Shown: piece after piece, positions 38,901-48,677 of the stretch
Position numbering within the stretch: position 1 is the first letter of the stretch
How the letters are laid out: every line of letters begins with the position of its first letter
Source of the DNA: Neodiprion pinetum
Taxonomy: Eukaryota; Arthropoda; Insecta; Hymenoptera; Diprionidae
Direction: 5' to 3'
NCBI RefSeq assembly: GCF_021155775.2
Contig: NC_060236.1
Location: 29,340,238-29,404,237, forward strand
DNA length: 64,000 nucleotides
Program-made: the position numbers and the translations under genes
Notes under the pieces: generated by a model
The model's input: only the letters and a program-made list of their open reading frames with translations
Told to the model about the DNA's origin: nothing
Databases searched by the model: none

Positions 38901-41900
38901 ATGGGTCTGTCATGACAATGGGCCCCACATACGTAATACACATACCCATCAATTCTTGAATACGGTGAGAGAACTTTTCGAGACAATGATACCTACTCCG
39001 GCCGGAATCATTACTCGGCAGCGTCATTGTCATTCGGAAATTTCACGACCCCTAGTCCCCTTCGGGTAGAAAAGAGAAATAGAGAGAGAGAGAGCCAGAG
39101 CAAAAGGGGCGAGGGGGGGGGGGGGGGGGGGGGGGGGGGCGAAGCCTGCAGGGACTCCTCTTGTCCTGCAAGTTTCGGGGCGCGTCTACGAGGAATATTC
39201 TAATTTCCGTTTTCAATGTTTGATAAGCCTTCTGCGACGGTCTTTGGCAGTTTACCAAGTTTATTTATGCCCCCCCCCCCCTGCCCCTTCCTGCAGACTT
39301 CTGCCACGAATTAGAGCACACCAGCTTCTGGTCGAACGGTTCGCACGGGATCGTCAAACGGGCATACATTCTGAAGGTATCAGCTGACCCTTATCGAGCA
39401 TATCAAATTACGGACGACGACAGAGGCAGGGAATCAAGATCTACTCGCATGGCTCGAGCGGAATCGTCAATTCGCCGCACCGTTCTCTCCGCGTCGTTTT
39501 CTCCGCTCAATGCCGCATAGAGAACGGAATAATGTCCATTGTGATTTGTCCCTCCGGGGTGTTTGAGGATGATTCAAAGACATATCGAGTCATCGATGCA
39601 GATCCAATGCTCAAAGAGTCTTTCGACTGAAAAGAGAAACAGAATGAGAGTAAAAAAAAGAAAGGAAAAGCAAAAAAAAAAAATACCTTTTCCCATTTAT
39701 TCTACGGTCGTGGGCATTGAATTTTCATGAAAGGTGTCACCGGCACGCCGGGCTCTATTTTACCTGAATTTTTCACAAAACCGTATAGGAAAGAAATGGA
39801 TTAAAAAAAAACATTACCCACCATTTTTCCTAAGGTAGACACACATCGAACACAAGTTGAAGGCGCACCTACAGGTTCGGTTTCTTGCACTCCTGGGATA
39901 TCCAGCAGCTCGAATCCCCGTCCCTGGGGGTTCTTCACGCTCCCGCACATATGTTTACAGTCGTATAAATACGTCAGCCTGTTTTATTCAAGCCAAGACG
40001 CCTCTGCACCGCCATCCGAGATTTTCCCAAGGCCATGAAAACGCTGCATGTCTACAAATATAACATATATTTTAAATAAAACAAGACTACATTGAGGAAA
40101 CAAATTCGCTGGCGTTGGAAAATAATATATTGCGAAACAAGGAGGCAAACTCGGTAAACTTCACCTATGACTCATATTGCAAATAAGCAAGGTAAAAAGA
40201 CCATTGTCGCCTCCTTGTTCTACACGATTCTTTATTTAACAAGAGTACGTTACGCTTTTTTTCACAAAGCACAAAATTGAGGTTAGGGTCGCCTAATTTC
40301 AGGATTGTTTGCGACTGCGCATGCGCAGAGTCGATACAGAAAAGACGACTTTCAACTCCTAGGTTTTAAAAATTCTCTTTATTGTACTCCGCGCATGCGC
40401 ACTCGTGACTCACTCCCTCCGCTGCTAAAGCAGTTACTTTACTTACCGAACACAGGCGTGAAAAACCGCATAAAACATATTTGCGTTGTTCAAAAATAAT
40501 ACTCCACCACTGAAAATACTTCGAAGCTTCGAGGAGCTTCTTTCCTGAACTTGAGTTTCTCAGATATTTTTCGGTTCGAGACGTTTATGTCTCTATAATA
40601 CACGTGCCGCGGGAATTGGATTGCACGACGAAATGCGGCACATCAATTTGAATTCTTCGTTTAAGTGCGGATAGACGGAACAGTCTATGAGGTATATAAA
40701 CTACTTGGCGGTAGATTGCGACGTGCGTTGGCGAATTTCTGAGAGCTTAAAACACCCGGCTAGCGTTGAATGGAGGAATTTCGAAAAAGGATATGGCGAG
40801 TAAGAAAAACAAAAAATGAAGATGAACGAAAAAAACGAATGCAATAAAATATTGGAACGGAGCCAACTGGCTTTTATCCAACCAATCCGTTCTCAGACTT
40901 TTACATATACATATGTATAGATATATGTATGTACATACATATATTATGTATATTATTCAACACGATGCCACAGTTGCGTACATGTTTGTATATATATATA
41001 CACGTACGTGTTCAGGGTAAATATTACACGAGCACGAGTATAACGTGGCAACGATAATTTTCCTTTCGAAATTCTTGGAGTTTCCAATTTCTGCTAAAAT
41101 GTACAAAGTTTCACCTACTTCAAGATGCACGTAAAACGTGGTGAATTTTTTTTTTTTCTCGATTCACTGCTGCAGTGCGGACGAGGGCTTTGACGGCACT
41201 TATCCGACGAACGTCGTCGTCAAGAGCAACGGCACCTGCCTCTACGTACCTCCAGGTATATTTAAGAGTACCTGCAAGATAGACATCACGTGGTTTCCCT
41301 TCGACGATCAACGGTGCGAGATGAAATTCGGCTCGTGGACTTACGACGGTTTCCAGGTAAGAATTTCGAACATAAGTCAGCGATTTTTTCCTTTCTCCTA
41401 GAGGTTCATAAATATTTTAGACACGTTTTTATTAGACCCCCCATTCAATTTTTTCTGTTTCCCGTTTTCAATTCTTGAACTAGAAGCGTCGATGCGGTGA
41501 AGTTTTTAGTTTCGAAAGTATACCCCAATCAAACTCTCCTTTCTTCGGTAAGAATTTTTCTCCATCCCTGGCAACTTTTTGTCGATCCTAAAACTGCTTA
41601 CCGAAGCTCCACCGAAAGCGAGGATAAGAAAAGAGTCTAAACTAGGAGAAAGGTTCGAAGTCAGCTGTAACAGCCGTTTGATTTTTTTTTTTTTTCATTC
41701 TCTCATTTTTGATACCCAAGTAAAACTCCGCTTAGATTCAAGTTTCACGATCCGATATGAATTTTTGATTGTTCGACAGAAGTTAAATTGACTACGCGTT
41801 AAAAATGTATTAAAAGCCAATTTATGAACGCCCAAGGTGTGTGTGTGCGCAGATCTTGGTAGTTATTATTCAATTGGGATCGGAGGAACTGGGTCAACGA

Positions 41901-44900
41901 ATAAATGATATTTGAACTGACGTCCTGGACAAACTTACAAGGTGGAATGAGAAAATTGTTTTCTTAGTCCTTGCTTCCCACCCTATCGCCCTTCCTCTCT
42001 CCCTTTCTGTCTTTCCTTTTCTTTTTCAACGACCTTCTCCCTCACCGACTAGCTCAAGCTAGCTACCGAGTCGATTATTACTCCGCCCAGCTAGGAGCCA
42101 TTCGTCGATTAGTGAATACCTTCACACTCGCCCACGCGAACTGGAAACGGACAAATTGAATTTCTTCGGGAAAGTTCAAGAACAGTGAGTGGGCTGATCA
42201 AATTCCCGTTAAACTCAGTCAGCCGGTCGATTTCGATAATGCACGGCGTATGATGGGGCGATTCATTAAGAAGAAAAGCCGGCATGACGTTTGTACATAA
42301 ACAAACCTGAAGTAAAAACGTATACAAAGAAAAGTTCTACCGCCCCTCTAAGTTTTTTTCTCATACTCTTTCCACGATACACGTTTTCTTCTGATCCAGC
42401 ATCCGTTAACCCGCTTCGTTCTTCAGCAATTCGAATTGAATTCGTCCCACTGCGGCGCTTAAGTCGAGAAAAATAAGCTGCAATAAATCCGTTAATATCG
42501 TCTTCGTCCGAGCACTCAATCATTTCTTCGACTTTCAGCTGGACCTGCAGATCCAGGACGAGGCTGGGGGCGACATAAGCAGCTTCATCACGAACGGGGA
42601 GTGGGACCTTCTCGGTGGGTACATTAGATCCCTCTTCAACTTAGTTTTTATCCCTGTTGACCGTGGCATTAACGGCCTTCAGCCATCGCGGCATCTCTCT
42701 CAACTTCTGGAATAGTTCCTCCTTATGCTCCCAGCAGCAACGCACGCTCTGCTGAGAATGGGCGTATAAAATATAACACTGACGTGTAGCATCAGCCACT
42801 GGGGGGACGTAGAGGGACTGACACCGGTCGTAACTCCTCGACGGGATACGCGATCCTCCTCGTCTTTTCCCCGGCTTACGTCGTCTGAATATATTTCTTC
42901 AGGGTATACCGCGTGCATTACGTGTATACCTTGTGCCGCCACTTTTCTCTCCCGATTTCACTTTTACCCCGACTCCGTCATTTCCCTCCCCTTCTCCCTC
43001 TCTCCCAACAACCTGCGAAAGTAGACCAATAGACCAACTGCTCCGTGGTCATTCGTCTTCGTCCGAGTCACCGAGACTTACTCAACGCAAAAACTAAACG
43101 ACATTTCCATGGGTTTAATCAAAACGTCGCTCAAAAGAGATGACCGTACCTTATTCTCATTCGTCTCATTCTTCTTCTTTGTCTTTCTCCTTATCTTTAT
43201 CGCGGAGAACGAGAAGCGAGTCGGTCTCTTAGTCTCCCGGAACGACAAACAATTTCAATCCACCATTCGGGCGAATGTCTTCGTTTATTTTCTGACATTA
43301 GAGTGCCGTTTTCGCGTGAAGAAAAAAACCGCGTTTGGTTACCGGTTACTCGTTTTTTACCTTGCGAACGTTTTACTGCTGCAACAGAGAAACTATGTCG
43401 GTTTTACAGGTGTGCCTGGAAAGAGGAACGAGATATACTACAACTGCTGCCCGGAGCCGTACATAGACATCACATTCGTTGTTATAATAAGGAGACGCAC
43501 CCTCTACTACTTTTTCAATCTAATCGTGCCCTGCGTTCTGATCGCCAGCATGGCCGTTCTCGGCTTCACCCTGCCTCCCGACTCCGGGGAGAAACTTTCT
43601 CTTGGTGAGAATCGGTTACGTAATATTACGTCTACCGTAACATTATTTTATGCGGTTACTAATCACTGAGAGTCCATTAACCGTTATCCTATACCCAATC
43701 GACTTACAGGAGTCACCATTCTGCTGTCTCTCACCGTCTTCCTCAACATGGTAGCGGAAACAATGCCCGCCACTTCGGATGCTGTCCCCTTGTTAGGTCA
43801 GTGTAAATAAAGTAATTCTACGCCAAGTGGAAACGAGTGGCACTCTGATTCATTATTCGTTTTCAGGTACATATTTCAACTGCATTATGTTCATGGTCGC
43901 CAGTAGCGTCGTCAGTACGATTCTGATCCTGAATTATCATCACCGGAACTCCGACACTCACGAGATGTCCGAATGGGTAAGTAGGAACATCTTATAAAAA
44001 TTTCAACCCGTGGTAACCTTTCCTCTCAAACGATGACACGTTGAAAAATAATGAGAGATTTCATAAACCAGACCCCTGATTGGGTCCGAAGCTGATGAAG
44101 CGGTGAAAGCTCGATCAAACCTAGTAATCTCGAATCAGGGTTGGGAACTTGTTCAAACCTGCAACTCTGAAGCTCTGAGAAACGTCCGGCGAATTCCCAG
44201 ACCTTCGAATCCTCATCGACGATAGTCGTACTCTATTATAGACCTCGCCACATGTCTGACCCCAAAAGGTGCGAGTCGTCTTCCTCTACTGGCTTCCCTG
44301 CGTCCTTCGGATGTCGAGGCCCGCCGACAAGGAGGAAAAGGAGACCCAAAAGTCGCAGAAGCCCTCGCCGGTGATGGGCTCCAGCAAGGCCTACGGCGAC
44401 CTCGAGCTCCATCAGCGGAGCAGCAAGTCGCTTCTGGCCAACGTCCTCGACCTTGATGACAACGCGCTCGCCTCCCACAACAACCTCCTGAACAACGTCT
44501 ACAGCACGCCAGGCCCCCACCACCCGGGGCACCCCGCTCACATGGGCGGCACCATCGGATCCATGGGCTCCATGGGCTCCATGGGGTCCATGGGACACGG
44601 ACACAGCCACGGACATGTCCACACGACGCCTCATCACCATCATCATCACGCCCACGCTGCGCCCCCGAGTTCGACGCCGCATCATCAGCATCCGACACCC
44701 TACACCAGTGCTGCTGCCCACCACCATCAACACCCCCAGGACGCGGGCCCCCCCCAAGTCGAGACAATACTGCAAAGCGCATGCTTCTGCGCGAGATACG
44801 AGCTTATTCTCATTCTCAAGGAAATGAAGGTACGCTTTCACCATCTAATTCACGCTTGGATCAAGAGCGTCCCACCTTTTTTTTTTTGCAGCAGCAGCAG

Positions 44901-47900
44901 CAGCTTTCTATTTATTAAACTACTTTTTTTGGTAACAACTGCCGTGTTTTTTGCTTTCATATGGTCCCTGAAATATTTCAAAGTCTAAAAAAAAAAAAAT
45001 ATATTTATTTATTTAATTTCAAAGATAGCACACGTAAACAAATGGTAGAAATTTACAGTTTTATACGAAAAAAAGTATTTTCTGCTCATATACCATGAAA
45101 ATTTGAATGCCAATTTTTACACAAATTTAATATACACCAAAAAATTGAACAGAATCTTTTCAAAATTTTTATTATTGTTGGTTTCGGTTGTCCACCATAT
45201 TGGATCCGCCATTTTGAGTTTCCAAATTTCGTGTTCAAATTCGTAATCAGTGATCCCAAAATCCGTGTAAAATAAAGTTTGACGAAATCAAATAACTTTT
45301 TGAATTTACGTCCGCCATATTGGATCCGCCATTTAGAATTTTCAAATTTTTAGTTGCGATTCGTAATCAGTGACCCCATAAGCCCATATATGCAAAATTT
45401 CAAGTGAGTCGCATGTAAGGAAAAATGTATGCACGAAAGGGTTAACGTTGTCGCAGGCCACTGGCAACTCGCCAAAATTTATATATTCTGCTCCAAGAGC
45501 TTGATACGGAAATTTTATCACCTGTCACAGGCGTCAAACGGTGATACGAGTTACAGAGGTCGATGCCTTTTCGTTGGTTAATATTTTTACATCCATTTTC
45601 CACGCGACATAACCTCCATCGTCGAAAAGCCAAATCAGAAAATAATGGACCGGGAGATGAACTGACTTACCAGTTTATTATTTGTTTCAAGTAATAAGAA
45701 ATCTTTCAAAGCATCCGTGTAAAGTGATTGCTGAAATCCGACGTAATGAGAAATTCAAAGGGTGAAAAGTACGAAGCGGCAAATATGGAATGTTTTGTCG
45801 ATATTATCTATAAATCATCTCCCACGTGTTCTCAAAACTATTTTGAAAGGCATACAAAATAATGGTTAACGAATTTTTGACTTTGGAACAGCTAAAAATT
45901 AATGTCGAAGTTATTAAGGCCGGAAATGTGATGTAAACATGTAAAGATACTACCTTACCCAAAAACATTCAACTATATCTCTTATATCGCCATCTCATTG
46001 TAACACAAGTGATTCAATTTTAAAAAAAATCCCCCGTTCATCGGTTAAAAAGAAATCGTAATTGGGCCTCAGTATACCCGATTTTGTGCACATTATTTTC
46101 TGATATCGTTTTTACAGATAGAAGAGAATCACAGTTAACCAAGTGTTTTGTTTATCTCGATCCGCCGCACCCTTCCGCAACCCATTTGCTTCAAGTAAAA
46201 TTCAAATCAGTCAAGTTAATTTATTCCAACTAACGAATTTGCGATACAAACTGAATTCAAAATGCTCCGATTCCCCGCACAGCAATAGCTGAAAAAATAA
46301 TTCACATTCTCGTGAAATCGTAGAAAAGTAAGCTTATAAAAAAATCCTACAAAGCAGCTAAACGTAATTTGAACGATTGCATAGTCTTGCAGAGACACAG
46401 TTTGAAAGAAGAAAAAACATAAAAATAATGCTGATAGAAACTGAAAGGTTTCGCAGAGTAGTCGTTTTTTCATCTTAAAGAATGTAGAGTCCATCGGGGA
46501 AACGAAGAAATTCAAAGAGACTGAACTACTCCGAAACATATCCCCAATTTTCCTCTGCGAAGTATCAATTTGCAAACGTCCGCAGTAAAGATATAACGTG
46601 TGTACAACATACGTCAGTGAAAAGTAATACCCAGAAATATTCGTATCGGGTAAAATTTCATCAGGGTATAATATTGTTCGTACCTGAAGTCGTACATGAT
46701 TCAAATTTCAAACGTATCGATAGTCAAGTGATCCGATCTGAATTTATTTGGATGATTGAGTTTTCGGTTGATTTTCATTATCCGGGAATGTTTCCATCCC
46801 ATTTATATACACATCGTTCCTCGATTATTCACACTCGGTTAACCCGCATGATGTGCCTTCTCCAAAAAACGAACGACACAATCTGCTACGGGTAGGATAA
46901 CGGATCATGAAGCACTCGGATGCTCTGGAACCTTACCGGAGCTTACGGCTAATCGCAGTACAAAAGAAATATTGAACCTCGGCTCTGCGGGAGTCGCTTT
47001 TTATGTGCCACCGTCAGCTCGGCTCACATTGCCAAGCCAAACACAGAATCCAATAATCCGCACGCGTTGCAGCCGGGACTGATAGTTTTTCACTCGTTAA
47101 TATGGGCCACCGCGGTGTCGAAACGTGGTTTATTCCGATTTCTGTTTTACTGACCTCGTATTTTCATTTTTTTCTATCCTCCAACCCCGTTTTTCTCTTC
47201 CCAATTCGCTGCGGCGCTCCGTCAACAGTACCGTGTATATGGTGCGTTCCGTGCCAACTAGGACGCAGACTGCAATGGGGATAAAAATTCACGGGGTGCA
47301 AGCACGGATCGTTGCCACGATTATCGGGTTCTCTGCGTAGCTTTCTCTTTCTGAAAATTGGTACTATGAAAGAATGAAAATCGACGAAGAAATAGTGACA
47401 CTGTATCGTCAGAATAAAATACGCCGACGCTGTAGACGGTGGAAATTTTATTGTTACTATGGGATGGAAAGAATCCGGGAGTAGGAAAGGAAAATAGGAT
47501 AGCACGAAATTGGTTATTCGTCATTTTTCACTCCCGGCTAAAACCGCATTTCGGGATAATACAATACCGCGAAGAAAAGAAACTAAGATATACCGTAAAA
47601 AACGTTCGCCTTACCGGAGTTCTCCATCATTCTATACGTCTTTTCTACGACGATGATAAATATATGCATGAAAAATGTTTCTTTTATTCTTCACTCTTCT
47701 TGTCTGTCTGACGGTCGTTTTTTCTCTCTTTTCGTTTCTCCCCTTCTTACATCCCGGAAAATAGTGTATTAGCCGTGCTACGATGCGACATCTGTGGATA
47801 TTACATAGGAAAATCCGTGAATCGTACGAAGGGAATATACAATACGGTATGGTGTCTGGTTGGCTCATAATCGGATGACATAGAAAGCCTGTACATACCG

Positions 47901-48367
47901 TACATGTAGACTTTTATGAATATTTCATCCGACCTTTCGTGAACTTTCAGCTTCTTACCTTAAAAACATACACCACACACGACCTTACAGGTTTCAGGAG
48001 TGCCGATATATTTTGGTCTGTCGTGTGGTGAACATCATAACGTCATGTGACAGGGTCTTTTGGACGATGCAAAGTTTTCTGTCCTTTTCTTTTTGCCATC
48101 CTTTCATGGCCACGATTCTTCCAAAGGACAGTCAAAATTTCAGGTGTTCACATTAGGATCTTCTATAATCTGGATTGTCTTCCTCTGCTCTCGTTACAGG
48201 TAATAACGGATCAGCTGAAGAACGACGACTTGGAAAAGAAGGTGAGCAACGATTGGAAGTTCGCAGCGATGGTGATCGACAGGATGTGCCTAATAATATT
48301 TACCCTGTTCACGATCATCGCCACCATCACCGTCCTATTCTCAGCCCCTCATATAATCGTCACGTGA
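14281..48367 (+). CDS. nAChRalpha7: Nicotinic acetylcholine receptor alpha subunit, alpha7 type (11 coding exons)
   Basis: Pentameric cation-channel subunit of neuronal membranes. The exons are 14281-14326, 18565-18707, 29899-29943, 33573-33682, 41176-41356, 42539-42614, 43410-43604, 43710-43796, 43867-43976, 44269-44829 and 48200-48367, all phase-consistent, giving 573 residues. Visible features are a signal peptide (about 1-20), NxS/T sites at NES, NVS and NGT, a 15-residue Cys-loop (C148-C162), the alpha-defining YNCC (211-214), M1 (about 235-255), GEK followed by M2 (about 262-284), M3 (about 296-317), a long M3-M4 loop and M4 (about 542-564). The extracellular part and M1-M3 read like honeybee alpha7 and fly alpha5. 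Assignment between alpha5 and alpha7 names is by memory and depends on the species' naming. The start ATG has a good context (CGCAAAATG). Confidence 0.93.
14327..18564 (+). other. Intron 1 of the alpha7-type gene
   Basis: A 4.2-kb intron holding TA/TG microsatellites (15510-15620, 15780-15850, 15960-15990), a T run at 15914-15931 and the long hairpin at 17402-17566. No further coding sequence is seen. Confidence 0.8.
17402..17566. mobile_element. Long imperfect inverted repeat (fold-back element)
   Basis: The left arm from AATCCGCCTGCATTTCG to GATTGG pairs over about 70 bp with the right arm from CCAATCGCGAAC to CGAAATGCAGGCGGATTT; the loop is about 21 nt. A third copy of the tip, GCAGGCGGATTT, follows at about 17598. 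Probably a small non-autonomous transposon, as no coding sequence is present. Confidence 0.75.
18565..18707 (+). CDS. nAChRalpha7: alpha7-type exon 2: N-terminal helix of the ligand-binding domain
   Basis: The acceptor is TTGGTCAG and the donor GACGTT/gtaagt. It encodes [20 protein letters not shown] and [20 protein letters not shown], the N-terminal helix and first strand, with a glycosylation site NES. It ends in phase 0. Confidence 0.93.
18793..18825. repeat. (CCAA)n microsatellite
   Basis: About eight CCAA units just downstream of exon 2. Confidence 0.95.
19064..19304. mobile_element. hAT-like MITE with 8-bp target duplication
   Basis: The termini read CAGTGATTAATCGATTA on the left and, on the other strand, TAGTGCTGTGCGATTGATCG on the right; arms of about 75 bp are complementary and contain repeated CGATTAATCG palindromes. 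The flanks GTTTGTAA (19056-19063) and GCTTGTAA (19305-19312) match at 7 of 8 positions, the size expected for hAT target duplications. No transposase is present. Confidence 0.75.
20845..20884. repeat. (TTA)n microsatellite
   Basis: Around ten TTA units with terminal TCA variants, in intron 2. Confidence 0.9.
21257..21291. repeat. (GA)n microsatellite
   Basis: An uninterrupted GA tract of about 17 units in intron 2. Confidence 0.95.
23904..23940. repeat. (GA)n microsatellite
   Basis: A GA tract of about 17 units in intron 2. Confidence 0.9.
25103..25241. mobile_element. Short element with 12-bp terminal inverted repeats
   Basis: GGTGGCCAATTT at the left end is perfectly complementary to AAATTGGCCACC at the right end, 139 bp apart. 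No clear target duplication is seen, so transposon origin is tentative. Confidence 0.45.
28571..29066. repeat. Minisatellite built from a ~60-bp GTCAGACGGAGAAG unit
   Basis: Units containing GGTCAGACGGAGAAG, GTCGGGAGTTAGATGCGAG and AGTGAATCCATGTTGG recur in a higher-order order with deletions. On the - strand the start of the array reads as a repeated peptide (MDSLLAS, RLAAS, DLN), but frames shift between units, so coding is unlikely. Confidence 0.85.
29899..29943 (+). CDS. nAChRalpha7: alpha7-type exon 3 (45 nt, loop D region)
   Basis: The acceptor is CATATTTCAG and the donor AAATTG/gtaagt. It encodes [15 protein letters not shown], the conserved 15-residue exon of insect alpha subunits. 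Confidence 0.95.
29944..33572 (+). other. Intron 3 of the alpha7-type gene
   Basis: A 3.6-kb intron. It contains a G-rich stretch at 32500-32515 and, near its end, a copy of the CCATNTTGG-family repeat (33200-33435). No other gene was seen. Confidence 0.8.
33200..33435. repeat. Dispersed repeat, CCATNTTGG family (copy 1)
   Basis: Shares phrases TATCACAG.TTATTTA, CATCTTGGATTTAG, TTCTGACTTCAGA and TTCAGGCCAAAATATTG with the copy at 37305-37650. It lacks the CCGCCATATTGG box. Confidence 0.75.
33573..33682 (+). CDS. nAChRalpha7: alpha7-type exon 4: loop A region
   Basis: The acceptor is TTTGTTTCAG and the donor AACAG/gtgaat. It encodes [20 protein letters not shown] and [16 protein letters not shown]; WxPD is loop A of the agonist site and NVS is a glycosylation site. 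Confidence 0.95.
35079..35465. mobile_element. Dispersed intronic element, copy A
   Basis: Alignable by eye over about 385 bp with 40121-40497 in the same orientation. It begins TATTGCGTAACAAGGAGGC, with the complementary GCCTCCTTGTTGCG about 130 bp on, and contains CGCGCATGCGCA. Repeat identity is clear; transposon type is unknown. Confidence 0.75.
37305..37650. repeat. Dispersed repeat, CCATNTTGG family (copy 2)
   Basis: Contains CCGCCATATTGGATCCG and CCGCCATCTTGGATTTAG, then CTTCAGATTCG and TCAGTGACTCC, as in copies at 45185 and 50.4 kb. Confidence 0.8.
39113..39139. repeat. Homopolymer of 27 G
   Basis: An uninterrupted G run preceded by a GA tract, with a separate C run about 130 bp downstream (near 39270). 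Such a run can be a real G-quadruplex-forming site or a length artefact. Confidence 0.9.
40121..40497. mobile_element. Dispersed intronic element, copy B
   Basis: Second copy of the element at 35079, diverged by substitutions and small indels. It carries two NRF1-like palindromes, CTGCGCATGCGCAG and CGCGCATGCGCA, and the same GGAGGC / GCCTCC inverted tips. Confidence 0.75.
41176..41356 (+). CDS. nAChRalpha7: alpha7-type exon 5: Cys-loop
   Basis: The acceptor is CACTGCTGCAG and the donor TTCCAG/gtaaga. It completes a split Ser codon and encodes the Cys-loop [15 protein letters not shown] and [11 protein letters not shown] (loop B). NGT is a glycosylation site. Confidence 0.96.
41357..42538 (+). 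other. Intron 5 of the alpha7-type gene
   Basis: A 1.2-kb intron without recognisable features apart from T- and C-rich stretches. Confidence 0.85.
42539..42614 (+). CDS. nAChRalpha7: alpha7-type exon 6
   Basis: The acceptor is TCGACTTTCAG and the donor CTCG/gtgggt. It encodes [20 protein letters not shown] and EWDLL. Confidence 0.94.
42615..43409 (+). other. Intron 6 of the alpha7-type gene
   Basis: A 795-bp intron. The frame just before exon 7 is open for over 250 bp, but the acceptor GGTTTTACAG and homology fix the exon start at 43410. Confidence 0.85.
43410..43604 (+). CDS. nAChRalpha7: alpha7-type exon 7: loop C, M1
   Basis: Encodes [19 protein letters not shown] with the vicinal cysteines, [16 protein letters not shown]1 and the GEK before M2. 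The donor is CTTG/gtgaga. Confidence 0.96.
43710..43796 (+). CDS. nAChRalpha7: alpha7-type exon 8: M2 pore helix
   Basis: The acceptor is CGACTTACAG and the donor TTAG/gtcagt. It encodes [16 protein letters not shown] followed by [12 protein letters not shown]; the pore residues are typical of a cation channel. Confidence 0.96.
43867..43976 (+). CDS. nAChRalpha7: alpha7-type exon 9: M3
   Basis: The acceptor is TCGTTTTCAG and the donor AATGG/gtaagt. It encodes [20 protein letters not shown] and [16 protein letters not shown], ending in phase 0. Confidence 0.96.
44269..44829 (+). CDS. nAChRalpha7: alpha7-type exon 10: large M3-M4 cytoplasmic loop
   Basis: The acceptor is CCCCAAAAG and the donor AAG/gtacgc. 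It encodes 187 residues: [18 protein letters not shown], a polar segment, four GSM repeats and a histidine-rich stretch with a run of six His, then the conserved [15 protein letters not shown]. The His-rich part lies in the least conserved region of the family. Confidence 0.93.
44830..48199 (+). other. Intron 10 of the alpha7-type gene
   Basis: A 3.4-kb intron with a short CAG run (44888-44903), a CCATNTTGG-family repeat (45185-45440) and otherwise unremarkable sequence. Confidence 0.8.
45185..45440. repeat. Dispersed repeat, CCATNTTGG family (copy 3)
   Basis: CCATATTGGATCCGCCATTT occurs twice (about 45194 and 45314), each followed by AATTCGTAATCAGTGA-type sequence, so this copy is internally duplicated. 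It ends near GAAAGGGTTAAC. Confidence 0.8.
48200..48367 (+). CDS. nAChRalpha7: alpha7-type exon 11: M4 and C-terminus
   Basis: The acceptor is CTCGTTACAG. It encodes [20 protein letters not shown], then [19 protein letters not shown] (M4), and ends SAPHIIVT with TGA at 48365-48367. Confidence 0.96.
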   Translation, partial: VITDQLKNDDLEKKVSNDWKFAAMVIDRMCLIIFTLFTIIATITVLFSAPHIIVT

Positions 48368-48634
48368 TTCGGAGGGGTTCTCGATCGTCGTCGGTGTTGG
48401 ATAATAATAATAATAATCAAAAACGAAACTGAGATATCGAAGGAATATCGTTACTGCTGCCGCTGCTGCGAGTCCACGAATGAATATTATATCCACTTAC
48501 GATTAGGCCGCAGTAAATTGATCGTAAAACGCCCTGCACCGTATTTGTTGTACATGAATTTTTTACGCTTGACAAAAGTGTCGTTTATTATTCAATTTTA
48601 TCTCGCGATAGCCCAACGTTAATACATTTAACAC

Positions 48635-48639
48635 AAAAA

Positions 48640-48670
<31 letters not shown>

Positions 48671-48677
48671 CACACGC
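48635..48677. repeat. Poly(A) plus (CA)n tract
   Basis: A run of about 22 A followed by about ten CA units, in the presumed 3' UTR of the alpha7-type gene. Confidence 0.9.

Larger units (their letters stand above)
33683..41175 (+). other. Intron 4 of the alpha7-type gene
   Basis: A 7.5-kb intron with a second CCATNTTGG-family repeat (37305-37650), two copies of an NRF1-box element (35079-35465 and 40121-40497) and the G run at 39113-39139. No coding sequence was recognised. Confidence 0.8.

Noticed and set aside
39895..39935. tRNA-like CTCGAATCCCCGTCCC stretch
   Set aside because: No acceptor, D or anticodon arm could be built around it.
44213..44844. Two - strand open frames of about 190-200 codons over alpha7-type exon 10
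   Set aside because: They are antisense to the His-rich loop; their low-complexity Val/Met and Gly/Arg content mirrors the CAC/CAT repeats.
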